Shown here one piece after another: positions 50,098 to 63,644 of a DNA stretch of 64,000 nt. The stretch comes from Shimazuella alba (GTDB taxonomy: Bacteria > Bacillota > Bacilli > Thermoactinomycetales > Thermoactinomycetaceae), in contig NZ_WUUL01000013.1 in NCBI RefSeq assembly GCF_009831235.1, positions 1-64,000 of the forward strand, written 5' to 3'. Below the pieces are notes generated by a model. The model was not told the origin of the DNA, ran no database searches, and saw only the letters and a list, made by a program, of their open reading frames with translations. Made by a program: the position numbers and the translations under genes. Each line of letters opens with the position of its first letter. Position 1 is the stretch's first letter.

Positions 50098-53000
50098 TTA
50101 TGCTTGCTCCTTTTTGTACATCTCTTCATTGATTTGATTTAAAATGGCTTTTAGTTCACCATTAAAAACTTTGTTTAGTTGCTTATATCCGCCTTTATTT
50201 TTAAAAGGTTGGGCATCGAATGCTTTCTCTGGATCAGGATCTAATATCGTGTTACTTAACAATTGGCTCTCAATTTTTTCTAACCATCCCTTTTGCAGAG
50301 GCGGCCATACTTTCCTATTATAAATCTTTTTCATTGCTCGTCTAATCCGTTCTTGTTTGCTGACTAACGGATCACCAATCGCATATCTGCGGATAAAGCT
50401 GATAATATCTGCGGCTATTTCCTCATTGGTAGAATGATACCAAGCGGTTTGCAAGTTTTTCTCCGTAAAGCCTTTTTGATCTAACTCCAACGCCAGTTTT
50501 CGCAGCTCGCTTCTGGTTAATTCTTTTGGCCGGGTACAGATGACTTGGATCGCTGGGATCAAGTTCATGTTTTCTTGGATAAATTTATGAAAACTCTCTA
50601 AGTAGTCATCTGGTTTCTCTGCTTCTCCATAACCTCTTGTGACACCTATCAGCTTATCTTCATGCTTGGAGATATACTGATTAGATGGCCGCTCTCTGTT
50701 CTCATCTAAATATTTCAACAGCTCTTCTTTGTTTTTTAGCTTCTTGATGATTTGTTTTCCTTTTGCTTCTTTGAGCCAGCCGATAAACTCATCTAACGAT
50801 TGTCCATCATTTAACACTTGGAAATCTTTAAAGTCTTGGTCATCCCAATGCTGCTTTTTTCGCTGGATTTTGGCGATGAGTTCTTGCTTTCTGTCATTTT
50901 CGTAGTAAGTACCTTTGAAGGTTTTTAGTTCTTCCACTAGTTTTTGCACGGAGACAGTTGGATTGGCAACAACAGGTTTTATGCTGGTGTAAGGCTTTAA
51001 ACCCTCATACAAACCAACTGCATCATAAATCTTAAAATGAGTTTTGTTTATTTCGGGACATAACCGGGTCGCTCTTCCCAACATTTGCTCGTAAAGAATC
51101 CGCGAACGAATTCGTCTCATAAATACAATATTGGATATTTCCGGAACATCGATCCCTGTCGATAATAGATCAACTGTAACTGCTATCTTAGGCAGTTTTT
51201 CGTTTTTGAAACGTTTGATCATTTGACTGGGATCTTTGATCGAACCGGTTATTTTCACAATAAGGCTGTCGTCGATCGGTCCATGAGATTCTACCATTTC
51301 CTCTTTTAAGATTCGAACAATCATATCTGCATGATCATCGGTAGCAGCAAAAATAACGGTTTTCCCTTCTGCATCAGGATCTAGGTATTCCGATAAGCTT
51401 TTTAATACAACTCGATTAAAATTTTCTGTAATTACTTTTTTGTTAAATCCCGTCACATCAATTTTTACATCATCTGCTAATACTTCTGTCTCCACAGTTC
51501 CTGTAACCGCTTTATAGACTTCTACCTTTTCGCCTATTTTCCAGTTTATTCCCGCCTTTTTTAATTCGGTATTGAATTGGTAGGGCGGTTCATGGTCTAC
51601 CAAATGTCCATCTACGACTGCTTCCCGATAGGAATACGTGAATACAGCGTTTCCAAAGATTTGCACTGTATGCAATGCAGGGGTAGCAGTGAGTCCGATT
51701 TTTACAGCATCAAAATAGTCGATAACTTTGCGATATTTGCTGATGTAATCTTGATGATCCCGATTTTCCAATTCATAATCGGACATCTCTCTGTCTAACG
51801 AATATCCTCTATGAGCTTCATCGACGATAATACAGTCATATTGATCAACTGTCGGCACCGACTCATCTTGATAAAATAAACGCTTTACCATGCCTTGAAC
51901 CGTTGCAATCTGTACTTTCGTTTCTTCTTCTGGAATATGGTTTTCTTTTAATGTTTGCAGATCAAAAATCTCTGTGAATGTTTGGAAATTTTCCAATCTA
52001 GAATCTCGAAACACATCCTCTGCTTGTCTACCCAATGCTTCCCTATCCACCAAAAACAATATCCGTTTAAATCGGTTAAATTTGATTAGGCGGTAGATCA
52101 AACCTAACGCCATTCTTGTTTTCCCTGTACCTGTTGCCATCTCAATAAGAACTTGCCGTTGATTTTTTTCAATTGCTTTTTCCACTGCAAGAATCGCTTT
52201 TTCTTGATAAGGTCGTAATTTTAAATAACTCAAGGTTTCATTCCGTAATTCTTCTGTCGACTTTTCAATATCTTGTTTCAACAGGTTATGTAATCCTTGA
52301 GGTGAATACCAAGCTTGCAGAGGTTTGGAGTGATTGGTAGATCTTCTGGCATCTAACATCCATATACCCGATTTATACTCTAACTGTTTAATGTAGGGAC
52401 GGCCATTTGTTGCAAATAAAAAAGGCACATAAAAATCTCCATATGGACCAAGGATGATTTCATTCGCTCTCTTTCTCACCTCTCTGGCATATGTTTTTGC
52501 TTGTTCGATATCGGACATGACATCTTTTCTTTTTCGCTTGGCTTCGACTAAACCTACTAATTCCAGCCCCACAAATAACGCATAATCCGCTATTCCTTCA
52601 CCGCATGGCCACTCTGCTATCGCTTTGTTCTTTCCTTTTTCTGGTCGTGAGCCTTTGCTGTAACGAATATTTTTTGTATCTACTTCCCAGCCAGCTTGTT
52701 TTAGTTGTTTATCTATCAGCACTCTTGTTTCTGGTTCCGTATATTTTAATTGATTTAAATAACGATTGGTTGTATCTTTTCTTTTGTCTTTAAGCAGTTT
52801 TATATCTTGCTCTGAACGCTGTTGTTGTTCTATTCTAAGTGATTCTAGCTCTTGTTCTAATTTTTTTACTTTCTTTTCATATAGTTCATCGATTTTCTCT
52901 AAGTCCGCATTTGCTTCTTTTCTTAGAGGAACTTGAAAAGTAGGAGCTTGAAAGGAATAATCGACATATACTTCCATAAACCAGACACCTAAGCGGTGGG

Positions 53001-53334
53001 CAAATCGAAGGGCGGTAAGGGCTTCTTCTTCACTCCCATAATAATCGTGAGCAGCTATATTTCCTATCTTTCGCAAGGAATCAAGCATATTTATCAGTTC
53101 ATGATCTAATATATCGTTTCTTTTTAAGATATTAATTCTCTCAACTTGTTTTACACCATAAGGTTCTTCTATATTTTCAAATGCAAGGATAAATTTAGAT
53201 AACGTTTCCCCAAACAAACGTGTTTTAAATAAACTTGTATGTGGATCGGTATAGACGTTCTTTTCCGCAAGTTCTCCTAAATTTGCCAAAATACTCCACT
53301 GATCTGTAAAAAAGGAGAAGTTACTTCTCTTCAT
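50098..53334 (-). CDS. hsdR: Type I restriction system endonuclease/translocase HsdR
   Basis: A 1078-residue HsdR. Order: DUF4145 (HEPN-like) domain 1-130 (SLFKTRLFGETLSKF, AAHDYYGSEEEA), a coiled coil, the HSDR_N nuclease domain with ELVGLVEAKRKRKD (E-x-K), then superfamily 2 helicase motifs: MATGTGKTRM (Walker A), DCIIVDEAHRGYS (DEAH), GLTATPALH, motif VI in YEQMLGRATRLCPE. An EcoEI-type C-terminal domain binds HsdM. It translocates DNA and cleaves unmethylated DNA at a distance. First gene of the operon. Confidence 0.97.
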   Translation of the reverse strand: MKRSNFSFFTDQWSILANLGELAEKNVYTDPHTSLFKTRLFGETLSKFILAFENIEEPYGVKQVERINILKRNDILDHELINMLDSLRKIGNIAAHDYYGSEEEALTALRFAHRLGVWFMEVYVDYSFQAPTFQVPLRKEANADLEKIDELYEKKVKKLEQELESLRIEQQQRSEQDIKLLKDKRKDTTNRYLNQLKYTEPETRVLIDKQLKQAGWEVDTKNIRYSKGSRPEKGKNKAIAEWPCGEGIADYALFVGLELVGLVEAKRKRKDVMSDIEQAKTYAREVRKRANEIILGPYGDFYVPFLFATNGRPYIKQLEYKSGIWMLDARRSTNHSKPLQAWYSPQGLHNLLKQDIEKSTEELRNETLSYLKLRPYQEKAILAVEKAIEKNQRQVLIEMATGTGKTRMALGLIYRLIKFNRFKRILFLVDREALGRQAEDVFRDSRLENFQTFTEIFDLQTLKENHIPEEETKVQIATVQGMVKRLFYQDESVPTVDQYDCIIVDEAHRGYSLDREMSDYELENRDHQDYISKYRKVIDYFDAVKIGLTATPALHTVQIFGNAVFTYSYREAVVDGHLVDHEPPYQFNTELKKAGINWKIGEKVEVYKAVTGTVETEVLADDVKIDVTGFNKKVITENFNRVVLKSLSEYLDPDAEGKTVIFAATDDHADMIVRILKEEMVESHGPIDDSLIVKITGSIKDPSQMIKRFKNEKLPKIAVTVDLLSTGIDVPEISNIVFMRRIRSRILYEQMLGRATRLCPEINKTHFKIYDAVGLYEGLKPYTSIKPVVANPTVSVQKLVEELKTFKGTYYENDRKQELIAKIQRKKQHWDDQDFKDFQVLNDGQSLDEFIGWLKEAKGKQIIKKLKNKEELLKYLDENRERPSNQYISKHEDKLIGVTRGYGEAEKPDDYLESFHKFIQENMNLIPAIQVICTRPKELTRSELRKLALELDQKGFTEKNLQTAWYHSTNEEIAADIISFIRRYAIGDPLVSKQERIRRAMKKIYNRKVWPPLQKGWLEKIESQLLSNTILDPDPEKAFDAQPFKNKGGYKQLNKVFNGELKAILNQINEEMYKKEQA

Positions 53335-53502
53335 TCCAACACCTCAATAAAATAGAATTTTCAAATTTAATTATATATGAAAGAAATAATAAACGTAATA
53401 GTGTAAATAGGAGATCAACTACTTAACACCACATAATCTTTATAAAAGTTACAATGTTATTTTGGAATATTGCACTAGATAAGGTAGAAATATGGATTTG
53501 GG

Positions 53503-53530
53503 TTACACCCTAAAAAAATATATGTATAAT
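53503..53530 (+). promoter_or_regulatory. Promoter of the zinc-ribbon gene
   Basis: TTACAC (53503-53508), 16-base spacer, TATAAT (53525-53530) preceded by TG. The gene begins 31 bases later. Confidence 0.6.
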
Positions 53531-53560
53531 AAATATGGCCCTATATAAGAAAGGACATTC

Positions 53561-53725
53561 ATGACCAAGAAATCGGGGAGTCACAACCGTAAGTTCATTA
53601 AGTGTGGCTACAAGGGCTGCACTCGGCAGGCGGGAACAATACCCATCAAGGACAGGGAAAGCAATAAGATGGTCACCCCCTGCCCCATATGCTTGGGCAA
53701 GATACAGGAAAACAACCAGAAGTAA
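53561..53725 (+). CDS. 54-residue zinc-ribbon-like protein, GC-rich orphan
   Basis: The frame begins MTKKSGSHNRKFIKCGYKGC and has a second pair CPICLGK, so four Cys (C-x4-C and C-x2-C) can bind zinc. AAAGGAC precedes the ATG. A consensus promoter is present and a hairpin follows (around 53785-53835). Codons are GC-rich against an AT-rich background. Function unknown; a nucleic-acid-binding or chaperone-like role is possible. Confidence 0.6.
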   Translation: MTKKSGSHNRKFIKCGYKGCTRQAGTIPIKDRESNKMVTPCPICLGKIQENNQK

Positions 53726-53781
53726 TTCCCTCAATAAGAGGTAGAGTTCTTCTGTTGAATTTCAACTGTTCACATTAGGGC

Positions 53782-53845
53782 CGCCTCCCTCGTTGTTGGA
53801 TATCCTTACAGGATGATGACTTCGAGGGACAATTTTTCTTATCTC
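53782..53845 (+). terminator. Possible terminator of the zinc-ribbon gene
   Basis: TCCCTCG pairs with CGAGGGA about 40 bases later, followed by CAATTTTTC. The long loop makes the call tentative. Confidence 0.45.
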
Positions 53846-54168
53846 TTCTACCCTCATTCGAATTTACGAGCTCTTGGAACTTAACTAATAAAATATCCCC
53901 CTCTGTTCACTCTCTTTTTTTTGCTATATTTACTCAGGTAAAATAAACATACCAATTTCCCCTTTGGAGTTCTTCCATAACGATTAAACCTTAAAAATCA
54001 ACATTGAAAAATATGTTCTGTTGCTCGAACGATTACCATCATAAGATCGTGGAGCATATCCTATCTATCCTACTTCAATGCCACATCAGCCTCTCCAAGA
54101 ACCGGACGATATTTAATTTGCATCCTCATTATTATGCTATAATTTTGACTATCCCAACTATTGCATAA

Positions 54169-57657
<3,489 letters not shown>

Positions 57658-57684
57658 GCCTTTTTTGTCACTTTAGACTGAAAA

Positions 57685-57719
57685 AAACCACTTCTGAAAA
57701 ACGATTCAGAAGTGGTTTT
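57685..57719 (+). terminator. Rho-independent terminator of the STAND gene
   Basis: A 13-bp perfect stem (57685-57697 with 57706-57718) ending in TTTT. Confidence 0.9.
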
Positions 57720-57956
57720 AAGTAAATAAAGACGATATTCAAACTGACTTCATTTTTCGTTCCAAATGATCGTCTGGAACGATGTCTTCCAATTCGATGA
57801 ATTCAAACTGATTTCTTTCTTTTTTTTCATTTTTTGTTAATACATGAAATCCTTATTTATTCTCGTCGTTACTCGTTTATTCGACAAATACTCCAAAAGC
57901 TTTGTGCTATACTAAATACAACGTTATTGCCAACCCAGCGTGAGAAAGGTCACCTG

Positions 57957-58391
57957 ATGAAGGACAACAAGCTTACCATCACAAAAACGTGCATCCCAGG
58001 GACGAAGGTCCACTCCCTGTACCTGTGGCAGGGTAAGTGCTACTACATCTTCCCTGACCTCACTTCCGAGACTCGACTCGGGGACATCACTGTCTTCACG
58101 ACACTCCACCACACGGTGTACGTAGACGGTGATCGGCGCTTCAAGGTGCAGCCGAATGGAGACTCGAAGAAGCGCTTCTTCAGTACAGATAAGGATATGC
58201 CCGGCACTGTCAATATGCGCAGTCGTTTCGGCATCTGGCTCCAAGTCATCGGGCACTATCTCTTCAGTGCGGAAGACGGGCAGGAGCCGGAGCACCTCAT
58301 CAACACGGAGGACCCGAAGCTCGAAGAGGATCGCATGGTTAACGACTGGTGGTTTCTTTGGCTCCGGGATAACCAGCGTGAGTCGAACTGA
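57957..58391 (+). CDS. Hypothetical beta-rich protein, GC-rich orphan
   Basis: A 144-residue protein with many strands and aromatics (VHSLYLWQGKCYYIFPDL, RFGIWLQVIGHYLFS, VNDWWFLWLRDNQ). I do not recognise it. GAGAAAGG lies upstream of the ATG at 57957, and TGCTATACT (57905-57913) is an extended -10. Codon use is strongly GC-biased compared with the STAND gene before it and the fragments after it, suggesting separate origin. Confidence 0.65.
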   Translation: MKDNKLTITKTCIPGTKVHSLYLWQGKCYYIFPDLTSETRLGDITVFTTLHHTVYVDGDRRFKVQPNGDSKKRFFSTDKDMPGTVNMRSRFGIWLQVIGHYLFSAEDGQEPEHLINTEDPKLEEDRMVNDWWFLWLRDNQRESN

Positions 58392-58419
58392 TCGCTTCTC
58401 TGGATAAGGCAATAGCCTC

Positions 58420-58440
58420 GCTCCTCTCCATGAGAGGAGC
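58420..58440. terminator. Hairpin after the GC-rich orphan
   Basis: GCTCCTCT (58420-58427) with AGAGGAGC (58433-58440); no T tract follows on the plus strand. Confidence 0.45.
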
Positions 58441-58686
58441 ACCAATTACACTTTCAAAAAATCCATATATAGATTGTTATCATCTCCGCAGATAAAAAAC
58501 ATACTTCTAAAAATTTGCTTTTGTATTCTTTTCCGCGGCTTTCGCCGCTTATTTTAGTACTCGTTCAAATACCAAGCTTACAAAAAACAGATAGAAGTGC
58601 TGTTCCATCTCAAAAATCCATTTCTATCAATTCTATCATTATTGGAATCCTAGCCAGCAATGTTCCCTAACTAGACCATGTGTATG

Positions 58687-58833
58687 TTAATCACACACTT
58701 CTAATGTTCCTGTGACGATCGTTTTCTCTGGAAGGTAATTGTACGGCACTGGCAGATCTCCATCATGCACAACATACGGCTCATGGACAGTGAGATTTAG
58801 GAATCTACGCTCTTTTAGTAGATTGGGAAAACA
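58687..58833 (-). pseudogene. C-terminal fragment of an unknown gene
   Basis: A 48-codon frame without start codon or ribosome-binding site reads LLKERRFLNLTVHEPYVVHD, GDLPVPYNYLPEKTIVTG and stops at 58687. Its non-random composition suggests the tail of a lost gene. The surrounding stretch 58441-58850 is otherwise empty. Confidence 0.35.
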
Positions 58834-58851
58834 CTATTTTATGAATTCTAA

Positions 58852-59040
58852 CTATCCTTTGAATTGTACGCGATCAACCCATGAATGAGTTGCCCTTTTT
58901 GGGAATCCCCCTCTTTTATCCACAAAAGATTCTTTGTTCTGGTACTTTTTCATCCAATCCTTCACTTGACTTTCCTTTCGTATTCCTAATTCATTTGCAA
59001 CTGCTCGATAACTTTTCTCTTGTTCGAGATACATTTTTCA
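58852..59040 (-). pseudogene. IS3-type transposase OrfA fragment
   Basis: The frame MYLEQEKSYRAVANELGI, then VKDWMKKYQ matches the helix-turn-helix of IS3-family OrfA proteins. The N-terminal part is missing and no OrfB or terminal repeats are present. It lies between gene remnants. Confidence 0.7.
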
Positions 59041-59193
59041 CTGCTTTTCATCAACGATTGGATGACCCCTATATATTTGCACCAATTTTTTTGCAGTGTG
59101 GCTTGGAACAGAACGATTGTTGTCCTACTTCTATAGCTGTGTTATTCTGTCGTAATACCTACTTTAGTAGGTCAATTTACAGGAGTGATTAGC

Positions 59194-59979
59194 ATGTTAA
59201 AACAGCATGATGATTTTATCCGAAAAATAAAAAAGCAAATAAAAGATGATGAACGTTTTATAGGTATACTAGCAGGAGGTTCCATGATAAACAATACGAT
59301 GGATCAATTTAGTGATCTTGATTTGATTCTCGTTTATGACTCAACCTTTCAAAACAGCATACTAAAAAATAGATTACAAATTGCAAGTGAATTCGGTCAT
59401 CTCTTATCGGGATTTACTGGGGAGCATGTAGGTGAGCCTCGATTACTGATTTGTTTATACAAAGCTCCTATTCTTCATGTAGATTTAAAATTTGTAACTT
59501 TGGAAGAGGTAAAGAACGGAGTGGAGAAACCTATTATCGTTTGGCAGAGGGATTCATCTTTAAGTCAACTACTCAGTAAAACAAATTATTCTTATCCCTA
59601 TCCTGATATACAATGGATGGAAGATCGATTTTGGGTTTGGATACATTATAGTGCTACAAAACTTGGAAGAGGAGAACTATTTGAGGTAGTTCATTTCCTT
59701 TCATTTCTCAGAGAAACTGTTATAGGTCCATTAGCGTTAATGAAAAACAATTTGTTACCAAGAGGGGTACGAGGGATTGAAAAAGATGCTCCAGAACTTA
59801 CTGAAAAACTGAAAAGAACAGTAGCCATCCATGAAAAGAAAAGCTGTTATAACGCAATTATATCTTCAATATCTCTATATTTAGATCTTAGACGAGATTA
59901 TGAAGAAGATATCCAAATAAAATATGAAGCTCAAAAAGAATCTATTAAGTATTTAGAAGAAGTATACATTAAAAGTTAA
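59194..59979 (+). CDS. Nucleotidyltransferase (aminoglycoside adenylyltransferase-like)
   Basis: A 261-residue protein of the polymerase-beta nucleotidyltransferase superfamily. The active-site signature is GILAGGSMINNTMDQFSDLDLILVY (GGS-x9-DxD), with a third acidic residue in HVDLKFVT. The C-terminal half is helical, as in AadK/ANT enzymes and related small-molecule adenylyltransferases. It may adenylylate an antibiotic or a metabolite; no substrate can be assigned. AGGAG lies 7 bases before the ATG at 59194. Confidence 0.85.
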   Translation: MLKQHDDFIRKIKKQIKDDERFIGILAGGSMINNTMDQFSDLDLILVYDSTFQNSILKNRLQIASEFGHLLSGFTGEHVGEPRLLICLYKAPILHVDLKFVTLEEVKNGVEKPIIVWQRDSSLSQLLSKTNYSYPYPDIQWMEDRFWVWIHYSATKLGRGELFEVVHFLSFLRETVIGPLALMKNNLLPRGVRGIEKDAPELTEKLKRTVAIHEKKSCYNAIISSISLYLDLRRDYEEDIQIKYEAQKESIKYLEEVYIKS

Positions 59980-60194
59980 TAGGACTTCCCATTTTCGTTC
60001 TATCAACATCTCAGTCTCCTTTATCTGGTCAAATTGCGCTTTATGACAATGCTGGTTCTATGCCTATGAGGAGTTTATAAGTATTCACACCATTTAGGGA
60101 ACTTTTCTATATGGGTATCGCCATTTTGCCAATTTATAAGCATGACGATCTACAGTGATATCTTCGGCTGGGGGTTTGCTGCTTTTTCCGGTAC

Positions 60195-60542
60195 CTAAGC
60201 GACTAAACTCAGAGTTACATAACCTGATTTGTTGATTGCATCTACATAAGAGTATGTTTCATGCTGATAAGGAAAGTCCCAATATGTACTTGTGAGAGTA
60301 AATCCAGGCACCAATACATGAATGGTTTTCCCAGTTGGATCTCCTTGGCTGCATAAATTTCCCGTTACTTGATAGGTTACAGACTTCCCTTTTCCCAGTG
60401 ATACAGGAAACGAATGGCTGATACACTTCTTGGTGGTCTCAGTCCCTTCTGCAAAACTTAAAGAAGTTTGCAGAAACAGAGACAGAACAAGAAATATTCC
60501 GCAGAGAATGGAGAGAGGACGATAGAAAGAATGAGATCTCAT
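60195..60542 (-). pseudogene. N-terminal fragment of a secreted alpha/beta hydrolase
   Basis: 115 codons with a good signal peptide (LSILCGIFLVLSLFLQTSLSFAEG) and the start of a lipase-like hydrolase: VTYQVTGNLCSQGDPTGKTI, VLVPGFTLTSTYWDFPYQHE, YSYVDAINKSGYVTLSL. The frame ends just where the fold should continue with the nucleophile elbow, so two thirds of the enzyme are missing. The DNA beyond the break (60020-60190) contains words of the dispersed repeat family. Confidence 0.75.
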
Positions 60543-60882
60543 ACATTACTACCTCCTATGATTTGATTGTAAGATTAGTTAGATAATTATAGTTATATCA
60601 CAATATTTTCTATCCTACTATCGCTGTTCCTGCACTCCATTAGCATTATTAATCGCTGTGATAAAGAAGAAAATAATACACTAATATAAATCAATTTTTC
60701 CATCAAATGGGGTGCGTCCATCTCTTTCTTGAACTTCATAATCGCAGAGGGAGTATGTTAATGGGGCAAGGATTTCCCAAAAGTAGGGATTGATACATAA
60801 AAACAAAGCACTAATCGGAATCCTGATCACATATAACTTAGAGGATAAAGGGTTGATTAGAGGAAAAAGTTAACTTATAGCA
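60543..60882. other. Intergenic stretch, nothing recognised
   Basis: No supported gene, RNA or repeat is seen in these 340 bases. Confidence 0.4.
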
Positions 60883-61944
60883 TTGGTAAATAAACATGAC
60901 CGACAAGGAGTGTATAAATTATTTAAACTTACTAGATCCAATCGATTTGCCGATTATTTAAAAAGGTATGTATCCCAAGACAAGAGTACGAAACCATTTC
61001 TGCAAAGTGATCTTGCATATTTGGGTAATATCACCCCTAAGGAAGAAAAAGAAATAGCACAGCGTTTAGAAATATTTTTTACTCGATTAGCATCCAAGGC
61101 TTCAAATTGGAAAATGGCAAGGCGTGCTTTTTCTAACGAAATATTCATCCCGGAGACGTATTTCAAATTCGCCCGATCCTTTGCTTTCCGTAAATCCGGC
61201 CCACTTCCCAATCATGTCACTGAGCACCTCCATAAACGAGGCTATACCGACCAAGATTTAAAAGAATGTATAGGTTTAGCAGCAATACCAGCAGTTTGCA
61301 TGACAGATGATGAGTTTCAACGAGTGAAGAAGTTTCGGTTGGAATGCCCTGTTCCCGAAGTAGGTTTTCGTATCATGCGAGTGGAAGATAGGGATCGGTA
61401 TTTAACTGGAGAATTTCATTCTATTTGTGGATTTTGGACAGATCATATGCATTATGATGGGGCTGCTAGCGATAAGTTGATCTATGATCTGTTGCGTTTG
61501 GACTACCCAAAGTCTGATTATCGAGCTCACGAAAAAAAATTTTATGCGATCCGCTTTGCTCTCAAGCATGCTCCATTGAAAGGTCAGATCCCTTTTATGA
61601 ACCGCATAAAAATCAATGAATATGGGGAAATTTCCTCTCACAATACTCCGGGAAATCCACTAACAGCAAATGGCTTTACAGCTACGCGCGAACCCCTTTT
61701 AGTTCCTGAATATAAAGCTACTGCCTTTCAACCGATCCCTCTAATCGAAGAACAAACTTGTCTTGGCTATTTGGATAAGCATGGCAAGTTTCATGAGGAA
61801 TTTATGTTTTACAAAGGCAAATGGATAATCAAAAAACAATACGAAAAGCAGAAAGAAAGCGAAAAATCTATCTCTGTATTAAAAGTTCGCATCTCTGATC
61901 CCCCAAAAAGACCCCATGAGAACTCTCTAGTGATGGATCGATGA
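60883..61944 (+). CDS. Hypothetical protein, 353 residues
   Basis: An unrecognised soluble protein with a helical N-terminal half (YKLFKLTRSNRFADYLKRYV, EEKEIAQRLEIFFTRLASKA) and a mixed C-terminal half (FHSICGFWTDHMHYDGAASDKLIYDLL, KINEYGEISSHNTPGNPL). The TTG at 60883 lacks a good ribosome-binding site; a start near 60910, after AAGGAG, is also possible but offers only a poor codon. It is monocistronic. No function can be assigned. Confidence 0.7.
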   Translation: MVNKHDRQGVYKLFKLTRSNRFADYLKRYVSQDKSTKPFLQSDLAYLGNITPKEEKEIAQRLEIFFTRLASKASNWKMARRAFSNEIFIPETYFKFARSFAFRKSGPLPNHVTEHLHKRGYTDQDLKECIGLAAIPAVCMTDDEFQRVKKFRLECPVPEVGFRIMRVEDRDRYLTGEFHSICGFWTDHMHYDGAASDKLIYDLLRLDYPKSDYRAHEKKFYAIRFALKHAPLKGQIPFMNRIKINEYGEISSHNTPGNPLTANGFTATREPLLVPEYKATAFQPIPLIEEQTCLGYLDKHGKFHEEFMFYKGKWIIKKQYEKQKESEKSISVLKVRISDPPKRPHENSLVMDR

Positions 61945-61979
61945 TGGAAAAAATAGACGAAAAATTTCATATTATCAAA

Positions 61980-62014
61980 AACTCCCTTGCTCTTATCCTT
62001 CGGAGTTCTTTTTA
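61980..62014 (+). terminator. Probable terminator
   Basis: AACTCC (61980-61985) with GGAGTT (62002-62007), followed by CTTTTTAT. Confidence 0.6.
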
Positions 62015-62042
62015 TGCTTAGACGCAACGTAAACTTCTATTT

Positions 62043-62753
62043 TCATTCTATTAGCTGCAGTTGTATGCACAAACGATATAAATAATGGATGCCACGCACC
62101 TGATTTTGGATTTGTTTGTGAATATAACGAAGCGAATCATGAGCAATCTTTTCTGTTTGTTTGGCATCATGATGATCTAAATCTTTTAGAGCCTGCTTCA
62201 AAGATGTTAAATCTATTGAATAAATAAAAGGTCTTAAAGAGTTTATGATAAGGATTTTTCGGATATGGGATCGCTTAAAAAGACGATAGTTATTGGTTTT
62301 ATCGCGATCTGGAGTAATAAGCCCGATCTTTTCCCAGTGACGAATAGCGGAAGCAGGAATATGTGTCTCCGCTGAAACTTCCCCAATGGTAAGCAGTCTG
62401 TTACCTGCTTTTTTGTCCACATCGGATAGTGTATGGGACAACGCCATATCTAATAGCTTTTCTGCAATCTTTTTTTCTTGATAGAGATTGGCTTGAGCTT
62501 CATTTATCAATGAAAAAGCTGCTTCGATATCTCTGATTTGAATACATCGAAGGACTTTCGAGGTAACGTCCATTCCAAAACCGCCAGACATGGCTTGAAT
62601 ACATTCAAAATAAGCTACATGTTCCTCCGTATATATTCGATAACCACTCGCCGAACGCTGCACAATGGGAATAAGTCCACGTGATTCATAATGTCGCAGG
62701 GCACTTGTACTAAGCTTTAATTTGCGTGCGATATCAATCGGGCGTTTATTCAT
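62043..62753 (-). CDS. Transcription regulator with two MerR-type DNA-binding domains
   Basis: A 236-residue protein. The first MerR helix-turn-helix and wing is at 3-70 (IDIARKLKLSTSALRHYESRGLI, GYRIYTEEH); the second is at about 117-185 (LTIGEVSAETHIPASAIRHWEKIGLI, NYRLFKRSH). A helical tail follows. Most MerR proteins have one such domain and dimerise. AAGGAAGG precedes the ATG at 62753. It is divergent from the gene at 62903 and probably controls it through the ATAAC/GTTAT site between them. Confidence 0.88.
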   Translation of the reverse strand: MNKRPIDIARKLKLSTSALRHYESRGLIPIVQRSASGYRIYTEEHVAYFECIQAMSGGFGMDVTSKVLRCIQIRDIEAAFSLINEAQANLYQEKKIAEKLLDMALSHTLSDVDKKAGNRLLTIGEVSAETHIPASAIRHWEKIGLITPDRDKTNNYRLFKRSHIRKILIINSLRPFIYSIDLTSLKQALKDLDHHDAKQTEKIAHDSLRYIHKQIQNQVRGIHYLYRLCIQLQLIE

Positions 62754-62823
62754 CCTGCACCTTCCTTTGATCCTATTGTAAGGTTCCCTCATAAAAACCG
62801 CTTTGACAAAGAAAAAATATATC

Positions 62824-62852
62824 ATAACCTTATCATTTGCACTCATGTTATA
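62824..62852 (+). promoter_or_regulatory. MerR-type operator/promoter
   Basis: ATAAC (62824-62828) and GTTAT (62847-62851) are inverted halves of a dyad in the divergent promoter region. A -10-like TTATAGACT overlaps the right half. Confidence 0.45.
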
Positions 62853-62902
62853 GACTGGAGAAGTAAGTGAAATTGTTTGTAAATGAAAAAGGGGTCTTGC
62901 AA

Positions 62903-63442
62903 ATGCAATCACTAAAGGAACTTCTGGAAGAAAACAAAAAGGATACCATTTTTACCATTGCCCAATTTATCGAAAAACATATAGCGGAAAACTGGCAAAT
63001 CATACTGAAAAAAAACCACGATCAATTGATGGACGCATACCACAAAGCCGGAGATATGGCATATGGAACATATTTAAATTTATTGTATCTAACGATTCAT
63101 CAGCAGCTAAAAGAAGCCAAATTAAACCCTCATCCAAGACTGCCAGGTGACTTTGATATCTCCAGAGAATGGGGACAAAATGCGGAAGGAACGGACCAAC
63201 AACGTTGGATGTGGAGTACGATTCATCAAATAAAAACCGGAGAGCCAATTGGTACCATTGTAACAATCGTTTTTCACGATCACACCCAATTTCGACTCCC
63301 ACGATCTCCGCAGATCATTGGTTTAACGGAAACAACCAAAGATACCATTGTAGAAGTTCTTTCCCAGCAGTCCAATGATTTTAAACATGCACTGGAATTC
63401 ACAGTAGAATATGCTAAATACTTGGAAAATCAAAATGGATAG
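62903..63442 (+). CDS. Hypothetical protein divergent from the MerR regulator
   Basis: A 179-residue protein with a helical N-terminal half (LKELLEENKKDTIFTIAQFIEKHIAENW in part) and a mixed C-terminal half (RWMWSTIHQIKTGEPIGTIVTIVFHDHTQF). I do not recognise it. AAGGGG lies 8 bases before the ATG at 62903, which I prefer to an upstream TTG. As the divergent partner of a double-MerR regulator it may act on the ligand that the regulator senses. Confidence 0.75.
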   Translation: MQSLKELLEENKKDTIFTIAQFIEKHIAENWQIILKKNHDQLMDAYHKAGDMAYGTYLNLLYLTIHQQLKEAKLNPHPRLPGDFDISREWGQNAEGTDQQRWMWSTIHQIKTGEPIGTIVTIVFHDHTQFRLPRSPQIIGLTETTKDTIVEVLSQQSNDFKHALEFTVEYAKYLENQNG

Positions 63443-63568
63443 TGATATAAATCCTCTTTGCTTTTATCGCTTATCCAGACGATAAGAGAACCAGATTAAG
63501 CGCCAATAAACCATTATCGAATCGTTTTAAGCATTTTATTTTTGACAGAGAAACTGCTTTGCCAAAAT

Positions 63569-63604
63569 AAAACCTCTGGCACTTGGTCCGCCAGAGGTTT
63601 TATT
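63569..63604. terminator. Bidirectional terminator between convergent genes
   Basis: A 12-bp perfect stem (63569-63580 with 63590-63601) with A on the left and T on the right, between the genes ending at 63442 and 63645. Confidence 0.85.
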
Positions 63605-63644
63605 TCATTATCTTAAACTATGCTCTTCTTTCTAATAGTCCCTT

